64,000 nt of DNA from Notamacropus eugenii (lineage: Eukaryota > Chordata > Mammalia > Diprotodontia > Macropodidae). Below the pieces are notes generated by a model. That model did no database searches and had not been told where the DNA came from. It worked only from the letters and a program-made list of their open reading frames with translations. The translations under genes were made by a program, and so were the position numbers. The stretch covers positions 67,225,830-67,289,829 of the forward strand of contig NC_092878.1 in the NCBI RefSeq assembly GCF_028372415.1. The letters are read 5' to 3'. The first letter of the stretch is position 1. Each line of letters opens with the position of its first letter. Of this stretch, positions 46,320-58,018 are shown piece after piece.

Positions 46320-46445
46320 TGGGACCAATCAATTTATCAATCAATGAACTTTAATTTAATTATCTACTGTGTGCCAGGCACTGTCCTAGGTGCTAGGGAT
46401 ACAGAGACATAAATGAAAATGTCCTTCCCATCAAAAAACATATTC
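46320..46445 (+). mobile_element. L2-like 3'UTR fragment
   Basis: 'tatctactgtgtgccaggca', 'ctgtcctaggtgctagggat' and 'acagagacataaatg' are close to the L2 consensus motif. Confidence 0.8.
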
Positions 46446-46489
46446 CATAGAGAAATAACAAGCACAATAGCAGTGCTTTGATGGAGCCA

Positions 46490-46565
46490 GGTCCTACTAG
46501 ATCACTACAGCCAATTGTTAAATTTTCAGTGTGAGCATATGAATTTTAGAAATGGGCAATTATGA
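46490..46565 (+). repeat. Unnamed dispersed repeat, copy A
   Basis: 'agccaattgttaaattttca' then 'gtgtgagcatatgaatttta' and 'gaaatgggcaattatg' resemble the segments at 50.8 kb (plus) and 60.1 kb (minus). Confidence 0.6.
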
Positions 46566-46984
46566 GTATTGTTATTACTTTGCTTTTTGTATAAATTTAA
46601 AGTAAGGCAGAAAATATTAATCATTCAGATTAAACTTCAAAAGATGTTGTGTATGTTTTCTTTTAGAGAGCCAGTTATTTAGCATTTACCAGGACACTCC
46701 CAAATATAAGTATATACAAAATATGAATAAAATAAATACAAGGTAATTTGGGGAAGTAGGTACTAGAAGCTCACACAGGAATGTATTTGACAATTTTTGA
46801 AGATAAGTCCAAATTCTAAGAGATGGAGGGGGGATTGAAGTGTTTTATAGCTATGACAGTCAGCCCAGATAGAGGCAGAGAGATGCAAGATGGACTATCT
46901 TATACGAAGAGTCACAAAATCAGTTTGGCTAGATTACAGAATGCATGAAGAAGAGTAATGCATAAATACGCATTTATGTGTACA
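46566..46984. other. Unannotated DNA
   Basis: Nothing recognised. Confidence 0.4.
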
Positions 46985-48720
46985 TACATGTTCATTTTAA
47001 AATTTATTTTCAAAGATGAACATTTTCTCCTTTTCTCTCCTCCACTTATGATGATAGGTAGCAAAAGGGTATGATCTTGAGTATGGCTGCTCAGTACTCG
47101 AATTCTGTCCAGCATATTGGAATATTTTTGATGTTTTACTTAGAAGCTTTGGATTTGGGCTGTGATGTTTCTGGGATTTTCATTTTGGGATTTCTTTAAG
47201 GAGGTGATCAGTAGATTCTTTCTTTTTCTATCTTGTCCTAAGATCTAAGAGATCTGGGCAATTTTCTTTTAAGATTTCTTAAAGTGTTATATCTAGGTTC
47301 TTTTTTTTTTTTGTTATGCCATTCAGATAGTGTAATGACTCTTATTTTTTCCCTCATATTCTTTACCAAATCAGCTATTTTTGTAGTGCTTTTACTTTTT
47401 TCCCTATCTTTTCAGAATTTTGATTTTGTTTGAATGTGTGTGTGTATTTGGCTAGAATATAACTTACATTTTTCTTCTATTTTTCCAGTCTTTGTTTTAA
47501 TATTGCTAATCTTCACCTTGAACCATTGTTTTTCTATTTGATCCGTTTGAATTTTCAAGGATTTTGTCACATGGGCAGGATTTTGGAGCTCATGTGGCAA
47601 ACTGTTAATTCTCTTTCCTTTTAGCTTTCTTTTTCATTTTATTGAAGGATTGTCTTTCCATTTATGAAAAAAAAATCTTTGAACTCTTCTTTAAAATTTT
47701 TGTTTCATTTCTTCCAGGAATTGTACTTGACTGTGCCCGTTATGTTTTTCTTTGGGTCAGTCCTTGGAGATATTTTGAAACCAATCTCTTCTACATTTAT
47801 GTCTTGAACTTCTTTGGCACCATAATAGGTGTTAATTTTTTATTTGGAAATTTTCCAGCCTGCTTTCTGACTTCAGACTTATTTTTAGGGCTGGTCTTTC
47901 TGGCACTTCTGGAGGAAGGGTCTGGGCTGGTAATGTTATTGCTTTCTGGGGGTATTGGTTATTGTGTTATTCTAGCATTTTAACCTGCAAGTTTTCAGTG
48001 CTCCCCAAATCCAGTTCAAAGCCTGTTTTCTGACCCCTTGTCTGAGCTCTGCAAATTCCTTATTTGAATTTGGGTCTGGGAAGTAGTAAACACAGCCCCT
48101 ATTAGTGATTGGCAAACTCTGTTGATTCAGAGCAGCAGAATTATTAACCCACTTTGGTCTGGAATTCCTGACTCGATTGTTCCTTTTCAGGATAGACTAG
48201 ACATTGGAAATGAGACCTTGCTTTACATTAATGTCTGAGTCACACCTCTATTGCTCCTGCTGGTGGGGGCTTCTGTACTTAATTTTTTTTCTCATTTTTT
48301 TTCTTCCAGGGACTCTCTACTTTGGAATGCAACTGCCTGAGCAGGACCTCTTCTCACTCTGTTTTAGATCTGCCACACAGGACTAAGTAGTGGGAGATGA
48401 AGCTGTCAGATGGAACCTGTCCCCATCACAATACCTTATTAGGTCTGTGGGTGTCCAAGCATGTGCTTTTTACTCTCACCTTTCCCTCAGTACCTGAGTG
48501 CTTTCCACAGCTTGTTTCTGGCTTGACCCTGTCCTCAAATGTTGACAGCCCTCTCTGTTTCTCTATGCTAAACTAAGCTGGACTAAAGATTCACTGCACC
48601 TTTTTTTTTTTTAATTTTCTACATCAGGATTTGGCCTGGTGCATTTTCTAGATCTTTTAGGAGTTTTTGGAGGGGAGTTCTCTGCACCGCTTCTAATCAT
48701 TGCACCATCTTCACCCTTCC
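46985..48720 (-). mobile_element. HAL1-like / L1 5'-half fragment (5'UTR and ORF1)
   Basis: On the minus strand it starts near 48713 ('gatggtgcaatgattagaag'), continues through a G+C-richer 5'UTR (to about 47990), a Lys/Glu-rich ORF1 remnant (47600-47412 reads QIEKQWFKVKISNIKTKTGK, coiled-coil-like) and an RRM/C-terminal remnant (about 47220-47150), then a short 3' segment. No ORF2 domain is present. It is more decayed than the 34-36 kb copy. Confidence 0.62.
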
Positions 48721-48739
48721 TTGAAGGGAGCAATATATG

Positions 48740-48985
48740 ATAAGCCTAAAATCATGTTTTGGAATCAACATGTTAGGGGTTTCAAATGCCAAACAGGAGA
48801 GAATGAATTTCATTCAAGAAGTAAGAAACTTCAATTGATAGAGCAGGAGAGTTATAGGGAGTGACTTGATCATACCTGTTCTTTAAAAATATCACTTTGG
48901 CAGCATTTTAGAGGATGGATAGGAGAGAAGAGAGACTCAAAGCTAGGAGTTTATTTAGGAGGTGATTGTAATAGATGAGAGGTGA
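48740..48985 (+). mobile_element. L2-like LINE fragment
   Basis: 'gaagtaagaaacttcaattg', 'tagggagtgacttgatcata', 'tatcactttggcagcatttt' and 'gaggtgattgtaatagatga' share motifs and order with 17.4-18.7 kb. Confidence 0.55.
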
Positions 48986-48999
48986 TAAAAAATAGAAAT

Positions 49000-49155
49000 T
49001 TTCAAAACAATGGTGGGAGGTAAGTGCTATTATCATATCAATTTTCCAGAAGAGGATTGATTTAACCAGGGTCACAAAGAGAGTCTGAGGTCAGATTTGA
49101 ACCTGTGTCTTCTTAACTGCAAACTCACTGCTTTACTTACTTGGCCTCTTTCTTG
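49000..49155 (-). mobile_element. MIR-type SINE, antisense
   Basis: 'tgggaggtaagtgctattat', 'caattttccagaagaggatt' and 'cagatttgaacctgtgtctt' run in reverse MIR order. Confidence 0.72.
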
Positions 49156-49654
49156 CCTAGGTGATAAAATGCAGCAGTAGCTGGATGGGTAGCTAAAAAG
49201 GGGTTGGATATGTGAACTCTGTGAAACTGTGATTTGAGATAGTGGTCATTATTATCTCATGTTTCATCTCATAAGGACCAGTACTATAAATTCATCTTTA
49301 AATTCTAAGGATCCTCCCAGTACAGGTAGACACTATATGTTTGTTGTTTTGGGATAATTCTGGCTAAGTCTGAAGAGTTTCATCAAAACCAGAAGTTTGA
49401 TCAACTGGTGAATTAATTATTTTGACTATGGTAGCTCATAAGTTTAATAATACTATGAGTAGCTTATATTATTAATAATGCCCAAATAATTCTAGAGTTT
49501 AGAACTTTCAATCAGCATCTTGCTATCTGTGAATTCTAGCTCCCCTTCAGCCATTCAGTATTCATCTTGAGCAAGTACTTCTACATCTCTGGAAAGCAGT
49601 CTGCTAATCTGTAAGATCAGAGCTTAAAATACATTATTTCTATGACCCCTTCAG
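49156..49654. other. Unannotated DNA
   Basis: Nothing recognised. Confidence 0.4.
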
Positions 49655-49860
49655 TATGAGATAGTGAAATAAGTGCTGATCTTGAACTCCTAACACCTGT
49701 GTTTGAATTCCCGATCTCTTGCTAATTAGCTATTTAATCTTGAAAAAGACTTTTGGTGTCCCTGTACCTTAATTTTTTCATCTTCAAAATGGGAATAATC
49801 AGTCTCATGAAATATTGTGAGGATTGAGAAAAATCTAATGGGAATGCTAAAAAATGATCC
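49655..49860 (+). mobile_element. MIR-related SINE, sense
   Basis: 'cacctgtgtttgaattcccg' (box B side), 'aattagctatttaatcttga' and 'ttttcatcttcaaaatggga', then 'attgtgaggattgagaaaaa'. Confidence 0.7.
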
Positions 49861-50249
49861 TACAAGTTGTCTCCCTATATTAACTCAGATGATCAAACAT
49901 AAAATCACAAGATCATAGTCATTCAGTTTTCAACAGAAATATTCTCATTGAGCTGTGATTTACCATTTTGACCTCAGCTTTTATCAGTTTGGCACTGAAG
50001 TCCCTGAATAAGATCTGTGCCCTTTGTGAAACTGTCATTAGTCATGTTAGCCTCTGCTAATGTTCTTTATACAAGGATCCATGAGGTGAATTCCTCCATG
50101 ACTTCTATACTATCCAATTTTAAAATTTTGTAAGCCTTTCATCCTTCCTTCCATTGCAACCTCACCATTCCCATCTGAAGATGGCTTGAATACTTACCTT
50201 TGTCTTGGTTCTAAGCATCCTCCTACCATTTCTGCACTTGATTGTTTAT
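49861..50249. other. Unannotated DNA
   Basis: Nothing recognised. Confidence 0.4.
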
Positions 50250-50275
50250 GTGTGTGTGTGTGGGGGGGGGGGGGG
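50250..50275. repeat. (TG)n followed by a G run of about 14
   Basis: TGTGTGTGTGTGTG then uninterrupted G residues. The length is prone to sequencing error. Confidence 0.9.
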
Positions 50276-50339
50276 ATAGACTTGTGCTTTTATTGGTATA
50301 GGGAGGTCATAATAAGGAAACTTTATCTAATCAAATAGG

Positions 50340-50452
50340 CAGTCTCTCTTCCATTTGTAATCTCAGAGAGCTGCCTGAGGGACTAAGAGATTAAATGTGT
50401 TGCCCAGGGTTGCTAAACCAGTATGAGTCAGAGGCCAAACCTGAATCCACAC
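50340..50452 (-). mobile_element. MIR-type SINE fragment, antisense
   Basis: 'gattaaatgtgttgcccagg', 'gttgctaaaccagtatgagt' and 'cagaggccaaacctgaatcc' run in reverse MIR order. Confidence 0.6.
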
Positions 50453-50685
50453 CTTGTTGTTCAGTTGTGTCCAACTCTTTGTGACCAAATTTAGGATTTT
50501 CACAGCAAAGGTACCAGAGTGATTTGCCATTTCCTTCTTCATATTAGGAATACCAGATGATGATACTGAGACAAAGAGGGGTAAGCAACTTGGCTAGGGT
50601 CACAGGGCCAGATTTGAACTTGGAAAGATGAGTCTTCCTGACTCTAGGACTAACCTATCCATTGCACCACCTAGATGGCTCTCTA
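50453..50685 (-). mobile_element. tRNA-derived marsupial SINE, antisense
   Basis: 'ttgttcagttgtgtccaact', 'ctttgtgaccaaatttagga', 'ccagagtgatttgccatttc' and 'cctatccattgcaccaccta' make this nearly full length and well preserved. Confidence 0.88.
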
Positions 50686-50794
50686 CTGATTGCCTCTGAT
50701 ATCTTTCCCCACTATTTCCCAGGCAACCCATATGTTGTATCTTAAGGGCTGTTTCCACTTCCTGCTTCCCACAGTAGTATTACTTTTTTGAAGG

Positions 50795-50945
50795 GTTGTG
50801 CTAGAACCAGCTTTAACCAGCTTGCCAGAGCCAGTTATTATATTTTCAGTGTGAACATTAACACACCAGAAGTAGACAATCACTATAAATTAGAAACTGA
50901 TTTTCTTGACTGTCTAGACCAAATTTAAAGATGTGTGTACAAGCA
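50795..50945 (+). repeat. Unnamed dispersed repeat, copy B
   Basis: 'agaaccagctttaaccagct', 'agccagttattatattttca', 'gtgtgaacattaacac' and 'tcttgactgtctagaccaaa' are shared in order with copy C near 60.1 kb. Confidence 0.6.
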
Positions 50946-51744
50946 TTCTATTTTCTTAAACATTTTCCAGCACACTCTAAGATTGTCCTATAAGCATTGA
51001 TTGAGTTCAGCAAGAGTATATTAGAAGGTTCAGGAAATGAAGTCATCACCAAACTGAAGACCTGGTGACTATAGGCTAATAAGATGTGTCAGTAAGCACC
51101 CCAACATACACAGTGGAGCTTGCTATCATAGGTTCTTTGATCTGCTTCTCTAAAAGGAAAGGTAACTTTTGAGGGGTTAACACTTTAATCAGAGAAAATA
51201 CAGAGAAATCAAAAGTCAGCAGCCAGAGCTTCCAAACTGTCTGACATAAGCAATACATACATCATAAATCAGTAGACAGGTCCAACTGCCTAAATGTAGT
51301 TACCAGAGAGAGAAACACCAACGTTTGGGTTTTCAAAGCCAGGGGCTGCTTAGCTACTTCCCAGAGTCTTATCTGGCACACAAACCTTCTTCCAAAAACT
51401 AAGCTCCAAAGTAAAACCTCATCCTCAGAGTGTTTATATCCTTTTTAGATACAGAGGGCATCCCAACCCCTGAGAACCAGTGCCTCATTAACAAAAGGTG
51501 TGGGCCTTCCTATAAATCTTCCCTAATCAAATTCCCCTTAATGGGAAGGCCCATTAATGGGTGGGGAAGATCGTTATTCACATTAACAATACATATACAT
51601 ATACTGTTTCTAGTTAAAGAAACTCTTGCTTCCATACTTTTCTACTAGTTAAGATTCTTGGTTGATAAAGACAAGATTCAATCAGAGTCATTATGCACCT
51701 TGATTATACTAAAACAAAAATAGCAAAAGATTCTACTTTGCTTG
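50946..51744. other. Unannotated DNA
   Basis: Nothing recognised. Confidence 0.4.
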
Positions 51745-51905
51745 CCCTCTAATAGTAATGATAATAATAATTTAAGATTTGCAAAGTGCTTTACATCCAT
51801 TTTTTCATTTAAGCTCACAATACCTCTGTTGGATGTTGCTGCTTGATACTTAATCTCTTCATTACACTCTATTTATTTTTTGCTGAAATTGTCAAACTGA
51901 GGTAA
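51745..51905 (-). mobile_element. MIR-type SINE fragment, antisense
   Basis: 'agatttgcaaagtgctttac' and 'aagctcacaatacctctgtt' mark the MIR 3' side in reverse. Confidence 0.65.
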
Positions 51906-53802
51906 AGAAGATTCCTGGGTGAGGGAGTAAGGAAGTCAGTGATTGCTTTTTTGCCTGGTCACTGGGATTGTCCTTCATGTACTCAATAGGAATAACCTAC
52001 TAGGTTTATCTTCCTGCTACTCTGAGCAACTTATCCAAGTGATACTGCTCCCCACTACTGTATATCTGAACTGAAACCCTAATGGGAAAAAACTGAATAT
52101 AACATGTTTATCCAGCCCTTGAGTCATTGGGGCACTCCAGTATTGCTCTTTAGCTTGGTGCATTTCTGGTATTCTCTGAAGGTTATGGTAGGGAGGAGAG
52201 GAATTTAATCCATTCCCTTTCACATACCTATATTATATGTTGGAATAACTCTCATTAAGTCATTATAAGTCTCCTTAATTTCCTAGGAGAATAAGTATGA
52301 CTTTTTCCATTTTGATGAGTAATATGAGATGCAACTTTACAGCCAGTAAATTCTGGAGCAATATTCCTATCACTTGTGATTTATGGTTTAGTGGGGTTTT
52401 TTTTAATAATATACTCAAGCAACTTGTTTGACATTTTCATTACATTCAATATTCTTGGGGTTAAAGAAGTAGCTTAGATACTAGACAGCATCTTTGTAAA
52501 GCATAGGCACAGTAAGTATACTTTAACAGAAAATTTTTTTGTGTCCATTTTAAATTCAGGAAGGTTATTAGATGAAAGTGAATCTGAAACATGCAAGATT
52601 TTAGTTTTCTTGGAAAAGAAGAAATTTCTATGGCTTTTTTTTTTATCAGAGGGTACTTATTTGTGAAAATTTTGAACTATTGTGTTATTTTTTAAGTTGT
52701 TTCCTGAATTTAAGGCCCCTGTACAGTGGGCTCATTTTGACATAGTAATTGCCTAGCATCCATATCTGGTTGTACATTCAAAAGAGGTACCTCGTTGCAG
52801 AAGAAATCCTTTTTAGATAGTTTAAAGTACCTCGCCTCCGAGCAGATTTCTTCACTTGTTCTCTTATACAGAGAATTCTCAACTTTCCCGAGTGGCAAGG
52901 TACTCCATCACTCTAATCACCTCCTCAAGGCATGAGCAGAACCATCAGAAAGGTATTGTGATCAGGATATTGCCTCAAACTGGGAAACTTAGGTTCTGTG
53001 AAATTTAGGGGGGAAAGACATTTATTACATGTACTCTTTTGGAAGGAAGTAAGGGGAGGGGAGCATGATCACAGATCCCGGCTGAGAAGAAAGAAGTTGA
53101 AGTTTGTATTCTGTCCAGCTATAGAGAGAGCTAACAGTGACCTGGAGCCTGTTAATTTCATCCACCCATCCCTCCAAGTTACAGGGAAATTCAGAACATG
53201 CATCCCACTGCCCCCTCACTGGCACTCAGGGATTTTTCTTTATTTTCTTTTTTCCAAGGTAACTAGTATTTCTACTTCTTTTCTGCAAGCAGAGACACCT
53301 CCTATCCCTATAGCATCTTCCCTCCTGGGGGGAAATGCCTCTATGAGGTTTTTTTGGTGCACAAAAGAGAATAGGAGTATCAGCACTATGTCTTGGAAAG
53401 TATGATCTCCAAGGTCCTTCCAAAGGTGAGAATCCTTGTCTCTGAAATCATTATGGTAACTATCTTTCCTTCTACACTATTCATTATGACTTGATTATTT
53501 CTTGCATTGTTTACACAAATGAATTATACAGTTGATTTCTTGGAAAAATTTTTTTTGTCACCCAGCTATTGGTGCCAAGATTGCTATTTAGAACTTGGGA
53601 TTTTGGATGATGGGGTCATAAGATAGGGTCATAAGGAACTTTGGCCTTGGGACAGGCTGAATTTGGAGAGCTAAAGGACTACTAGAAAGTTGTAATGATG
53701 TGAGGAACCTCAAAGCCTCTAAATTTATTCAGAACCTTGAGTGCTTTAGACAGAATTAAACTTTTTAGCTTCTTAAAGTATCTATTATACCCCTGTGAGT
53801 GC
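51906..53802. other. Unannotated DNA
   Basis: About 1.9 kb without a recognised repeat. The 135-codon plus ORF at 52998-53405 overlaps two antisense ORFs and shows no domain that I know, so I do not call it a gene. Confidence 0.4.
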
Positions 53803-53836
53803 ATGCGTGTGTGTGTGTGTGTGTGTGTATGTGTAG
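53803..53836. repeat. (GT)n microsatellite
   Basis: About 14 GT dinucleotides after 'gcatgc'. Confidence 0.92.
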
Positions 53837-53865
53837 GGGGTGATGTTGGTGAAAATACCTTTTCT

Positions 53866-53970
53866 TGGTTGTTGCCTTTCTCTTTCAAAGAGGACCAAAA
53901 TGACATCACTATGAAGGGATCAAGTTACAGTGTGTCTAACTGTAGATGATGAGACCAGTATGAACATGGA
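53866..53970 (-). mobile_element. RTE 3'-end fragment, antisense
   Basis: 'ggttgttgcctttctctttc', 'aaagaggaccaaaatgacat' and 'cactatgaagggatcaagtt' are close to the 3' end of the RTE copy at 56.8 kb. Confidence 0.82.
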
Positions 53971-54794
53971 GGGTTCTCATACGAACATACGGTGAAAGTA
54001 TCTTTCCTACTTCATAGAGGTCCCTCAAGCTTCAACCTACTATGGCTGGTAGGGAGTTCATTAGAGAATCTTAGGATATGACAATTTCTTTATAGTTTCA
54101 GTGACCAGCACAGTTCTGCAATTGTCCCAGGATCTCATGAAATGGAGGAATGTAAGGAGAGACCCTTTAAATTATAAGTGATAAAACCATATTTTAGTAT
54201 ATACTTGTCTGACACCGTCTGTGATGTGTATGATGTACAGAAGAGAAACACGCATCTATATACCATCTATATTAACTCAGGAATTAACTCTCAAATAGTC
54301 AATGGGCCCATCAAGCTATTTTGACAAACATGGTTACTTTCTATGTAGAAGATTCAATTTTAGTTCAGTGAATTAGATTTTGTACTATGCAGAGGACTAC
54401 AAGTGAGAGGGAGAGACAATAGGAAAATTCCTGTGATAAGATACAGAAGATTATCTATAGCCTAGTGAAGCAGGAAGGGAAAAACTATAAGAGTTGCAGG
54501 GTGAATATCAAAACAAGGCCACCATGAAAATGCTGAGAGATAAAATAATATGTAAAAGTAAGAAAATCATTAGCTCAGGACATGGATGGGGAGAAAAGTT
54601 TCTGGCTTTTTTTTTTTCACTGATAATATGCCTTACTGTCTTTAGAATGAGGTCAGGTAGAAGTTTAAAAAAATATGATTACATATTTTATAGGTTTGCA
54701 GCCAATAACAATACATAATATCATTAGAATGTCTATTAAAACTAAAATGGTAACAGAAATTTTTTCTATGGGTTCACTCCTTCTATTGTCATAT
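53971..54794. other. Unannotated DNA
   Basis: Nothing recognised. Confidence 0.4.
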
Positions 54795-55050
54795 AAGTGG
54801 TGCAGAACATAGTATATCAGGCCTACAAGGAGGAAGGTCTAAGTTCAAATCCATCCTCAGGCACGTATTAGCTGTGTAACCCTGGGCAAGTCACTCTACT
54901 TCATTTTCTTTAACTGTAAAATGGGGGTAATAATGGCAATAAGCTCCCAGAGATGTTAAAAAGATCAAATGAGATAATAATTATAGAGCACTTGACAGAG
55001 TGTAGCTTAATAAAGTAAGTGCTTAATACATGTTTGTTTCTACCCCTCTT
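54795..55050 (+). mobile_element. MIR/CORE-SINE, sense
   Basis: 'aggaaggtctaagttcaaat', 'ccatcctcaggcacgtatta', 'gctgtgtaaccctgggcaag' and 'taactgtaaaatgggggtaa', with the tail 'taagtgcttaatacatg'. Confidence 0.85.
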
Positions 55051-55309
55051 TCCCTTTTCTCCTTATTGGTAAGCCACTGAGCTGGATTGGACTGGAGAAA
55101 TCAAGCTTTGTTACCTACATACTTTATGTTCCAGGAATTATTTTGCAGCATGGAAGAAAATCTCATTTCTTTCAGTCAAACAAGAGTGCCTTCTTATAAG
55201 GTGCCAACAACTAATTAACAGGCTTCACTTTATGAAGGAAGTCTAGCTGTGCAGGAAATCAGGTGCTTGTTAAGCAGTTAGGGCTTCCCTGAAGAATGTC
55301 TTCTCAGCT

Positions 55310-55495
55310 TAAAGAGCTCTGCATTTGGAAGCAAAGTCTGAGTTTGAATTTGAATTCTGCCTTTACCACTTGCTTTGTGATTTTGGACAAGTCACTTAGT
55401 CTGTATGTGCTATAGTTTCCTAACATATAAAATGAATGGTTTGGAAGAGACGTTTAAGGTTCATTCCAGCTCTAATACTATGATTATAGAGGCAG
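55310..55495 (+). mobile_element. MIR-related SINE, sense
   Basis: 'gagtttgaatttgaattctg', 'tttggacaagtcacttagtc' and 'cattccagctctaatactat' then 'gatta'. Confidence 0.75.
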
Positions 55496-56725
55496 GAGGA
55501 GCCTGCTGGACCAATAGAAGAATCTATGGAACTTTAGTAGTTCCTGTACTAAACCACTCAGTCTAAGCAAAAAGGGAAAGGTTCATGGAATGAGTGAATC
55601 AAATAAGATTCTTAAATCAAATAAGGGGATATTTTTGCACCAAGCAAGGATGGGAGCCAAGGAACAGCAAAGGACAAAGTCATGATGTGACCCAAAAACC
55701 AAAAATACAAATCTTAAACTTTGTCTTTCACTAATACTGTGGGTTACATGAATTGTGCAGGTTCAGGAAAGAGAGTCACCTATGTATTGACTCCAAGTTA
55801 CCTCTTATTTGAGGGAGAGGGGGCCTAAAGATTTTCAAAAGTCCTTGGGGATGGTGGGGTCTACCAGATCAGAGATTGGTTGTTTGACTCTTTAGAGACT
55901 TCAGGTGTTTACTCCTTATATAAGAGAACCTCAGCCTCAGGATAGATATATTCTAAGGATTATAGAAATCCCTGTTTGGATACCTCATTGGTGAAAGTTC
56001 CAATTTGTTTCAATTCCACCAGTGTACTTTAGGAAAATTGATGGCATTTTACTGAAACTTCATGTTTCATCTTAATTTGGTAGATCCAGTAAGCATGGAG
56101 CAAATAGTACATTTTATTCTCTTGTGTCCTAACTTGTCTTGAGCCTTGAAAACACAAGAGAAAATTATTCATTTTCTCAGTATTGCAAATGGTATCAGGG
56201 AAGTATTCAGGTCCTTACACTAGAACAAACAACTATGGTAAGGAGCCATATGTCTCCTCAGTAGGCTCTCCAAACAACATGTAAAACACAAAACCTCAAC
56301 TGTAGTCTCATTAAGGCAAAGGAAAGGCTTACTTCTTTTCTGAGCAGCAATTATGAGAGCAGTATTTTTGAGGCCCTGAACAGCAGGTGTGAGAGTACCT
56401 TGTAACAGAAATAACATTTTACCCAATAAAAACACTTAGAGACAGCAGGTAGGCACATACAGGTGGCCTATTTTTGTACATTAGCTGAAATTTGAACAGC
56501 TATGACTTCAAGAGCAAAATAAAAGAAAATAGTGTAAATCATCAAATCCTTTCTGAATTGATTGGATCCTCATAAACAGATACAAATCAGACACCAGAGG
56601 GCCCTTTCTTTTTCTTCTTTTCTTTAAGATAGCAAGACCAATATGGCCACCAATTTGATCCCTAAGTCTACCTTTTCTCAGTTTCTAAAGGGCAATCCAA
56701 TCCAACGCTTTTGAATCCAGAGACT
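55496..56725. other. Unannotated DNA
   Basis: About 1.2 kb without recognised feature. A 71-codon antisense ORF (56220-56435) is unsupported. Confidence 0.4.
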
Positions 56726-56803
56726 GTTGTGAACTAGAAAAAATCCTTGGAGTCATAATTTCTGGATTCCAATACTTGCTTCAACAACAATTAACTACAA
56801 AGC
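56726..56803 (+). mobile_element. MIR-related SINE, 5' half, split by RTE insertion
   Basis: 'cttggagtcataatttctgg', 'attccaatacttgcttcaac' and 'aacaattaactacaaagc' continue at 58019. Joining across the insertion restores the usual SINE order ('..acttactagctgtgtg...cttaacttccatttcc'). Confidence 0.72.
56793..56803. repeat. RTE target-site duplication, left copy
   Basis: AACTACAAAGC is repeated exactly at 58019-58029 and belongs to the interrupted SINE. Confidence 0.8.
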
Positions 56804-58018
56804 CAGTTGGTTGTTGTCCTTACTTCTCGAAGAGGACCAAAATGACATCACTATGATAAAGTCAAGTTTCAATGTGTCTGACTGTGACTGATCAGCCCAA
56901 CATGAGCTTAGAATGTCCTGCCACAGTTTGGGTATTAATAGTTCATCCACCATTAGAGTGGGTGCTCTAAATTTGCGCATCCTGCATTTCCTTTGAACTG
57001 TTTCAATTCTGTTTTGCTCATAGAGCACAGCACCTTCTCTGACATGGGCATGCCATGCCTAGATGTCCTGTGCCAGTGTCTCACATGTCACACAATTAAT
57101 TCCAGAGTTCTTGAGAGAGACTTTGAGAATGTCCTTGTATCACTTTTTCTTGCCACCTGATCTCCTGACCTCTGTGAGTTCTCCATAAAATAGTCTTTTG
57201 GGCAAGCACATATTTTGCATTTGAACAGCAAGGCCAGCCCATCAAAGTCGCCTTCTCTGAAGCATAGTTTGAATGCTTGGCAATTTAGTTCAAATAAGGC
57301 CAGTGGCAGGCCACTGATCTTAAGAATCTTTCTAAGACAATTCAAGTGGAAGAGATTCAGTTTCCTGGCATGACACTGGTAGTCTGCTCATATTTCACAG
57401 ACATACAACAAATAAGTCAGCACAATGGCTCTGTAGCCCTTCAGTTTGATAGTCTAATTCCCCTTCTTTCCCAAACTTTTCTTTGGAGCCTCCCAAACAC
57501 TGAACATGACAGCATGCTTGCCTGGGATTCTGGATAGTGGACAATGCATTTGTTTCTTCCCAGTCACCAATGGAATGAAGCAGGCCTATATGCTTGCTCC
57601 CATGCTTTTTGGCATGATGGTTTCAGCCATATTGTCAAATACTTTGAATGAGGATGAACAAGGCATCAAGGTCATCTCCCTTACTGATGATAAATTCTTC
57701 AATCTGAGAAGGGTACAAGCGAAGCACAAAGTAAAGGGAGTGTTGGTGCATGATTTTCTGTTTGCAGAAGAATATGCACTCAGTGCAGCCTCTGAAACTG
57801 AGATACAATGAAGTATGGATCAATTCTCTGTGGCTTGTGCTAATTTTGGCATAACAATTAACACCAAGGAAACCCAGGTGCTCCATTAGCCAGCACCACA
57901 CCATCCATATGTGGATCCATCAGTTGCAGCAAATGGAGACGTTTTGAATGTAGATAACTTCACTTACCTTGGTAAGGCATGTACAAATTGATAATGAGGT
58001 TGACGCTCGTATTGGCAG
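56804..58018 (-). mobile_element. RTE-clade LINE with 5' inversion (twin-primed)
   Basis: The insertion is 1215 bp. 56804-about 57500 is antisense and carries the part downstream of the RT (minus strand reads ERRGIRLS near the junction, the block 'GMACPCQRRCCALxAKQN', then the 3' end GTCATTTTGGTCCTCTTCGA). About 57540-58018 is in the opposite (plus) orientation and carries the RT. In element order the RT part comes first, so the 5' segment is inverted relative to the 3' segment. Direct duplications of 11 bp flank the whole. All frames are broken. Confidence 0.85.
57540..58018 (+). pseudogene. RTE reverse transcriptase fragment (inverted segment)
   Basis: This is part of the RT domain of an RTE-clade LINE, which would copy element RNA at a nicked target. 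The plus-strand frame reads FPVTNGMKQAYMLAPMLFGM, the known VTNGVKQGCVLAPTLF motif. It is followed by VHDFLFAEEYALSAASETE, where the catalytic F-A-D-D reads F-A-E-E. A single break then leads into FGITINTKETQVLH and 'NVDNFTYLG', typical of the end of the RT palm/thumb. Both catalytic Asp residues are replaced by Glu, and stops follow, so the fragment is inactive. The upstream endonuclease domain is absent (5' truncation). Confidence 0.85.

Noticed and set aside
52998..53405. 135-codon plus-strand ORF
   Set aside because: Overlaps antisense ORFs of 65-66 codons, with no known motif and no splice or start context; not supported as a gene.
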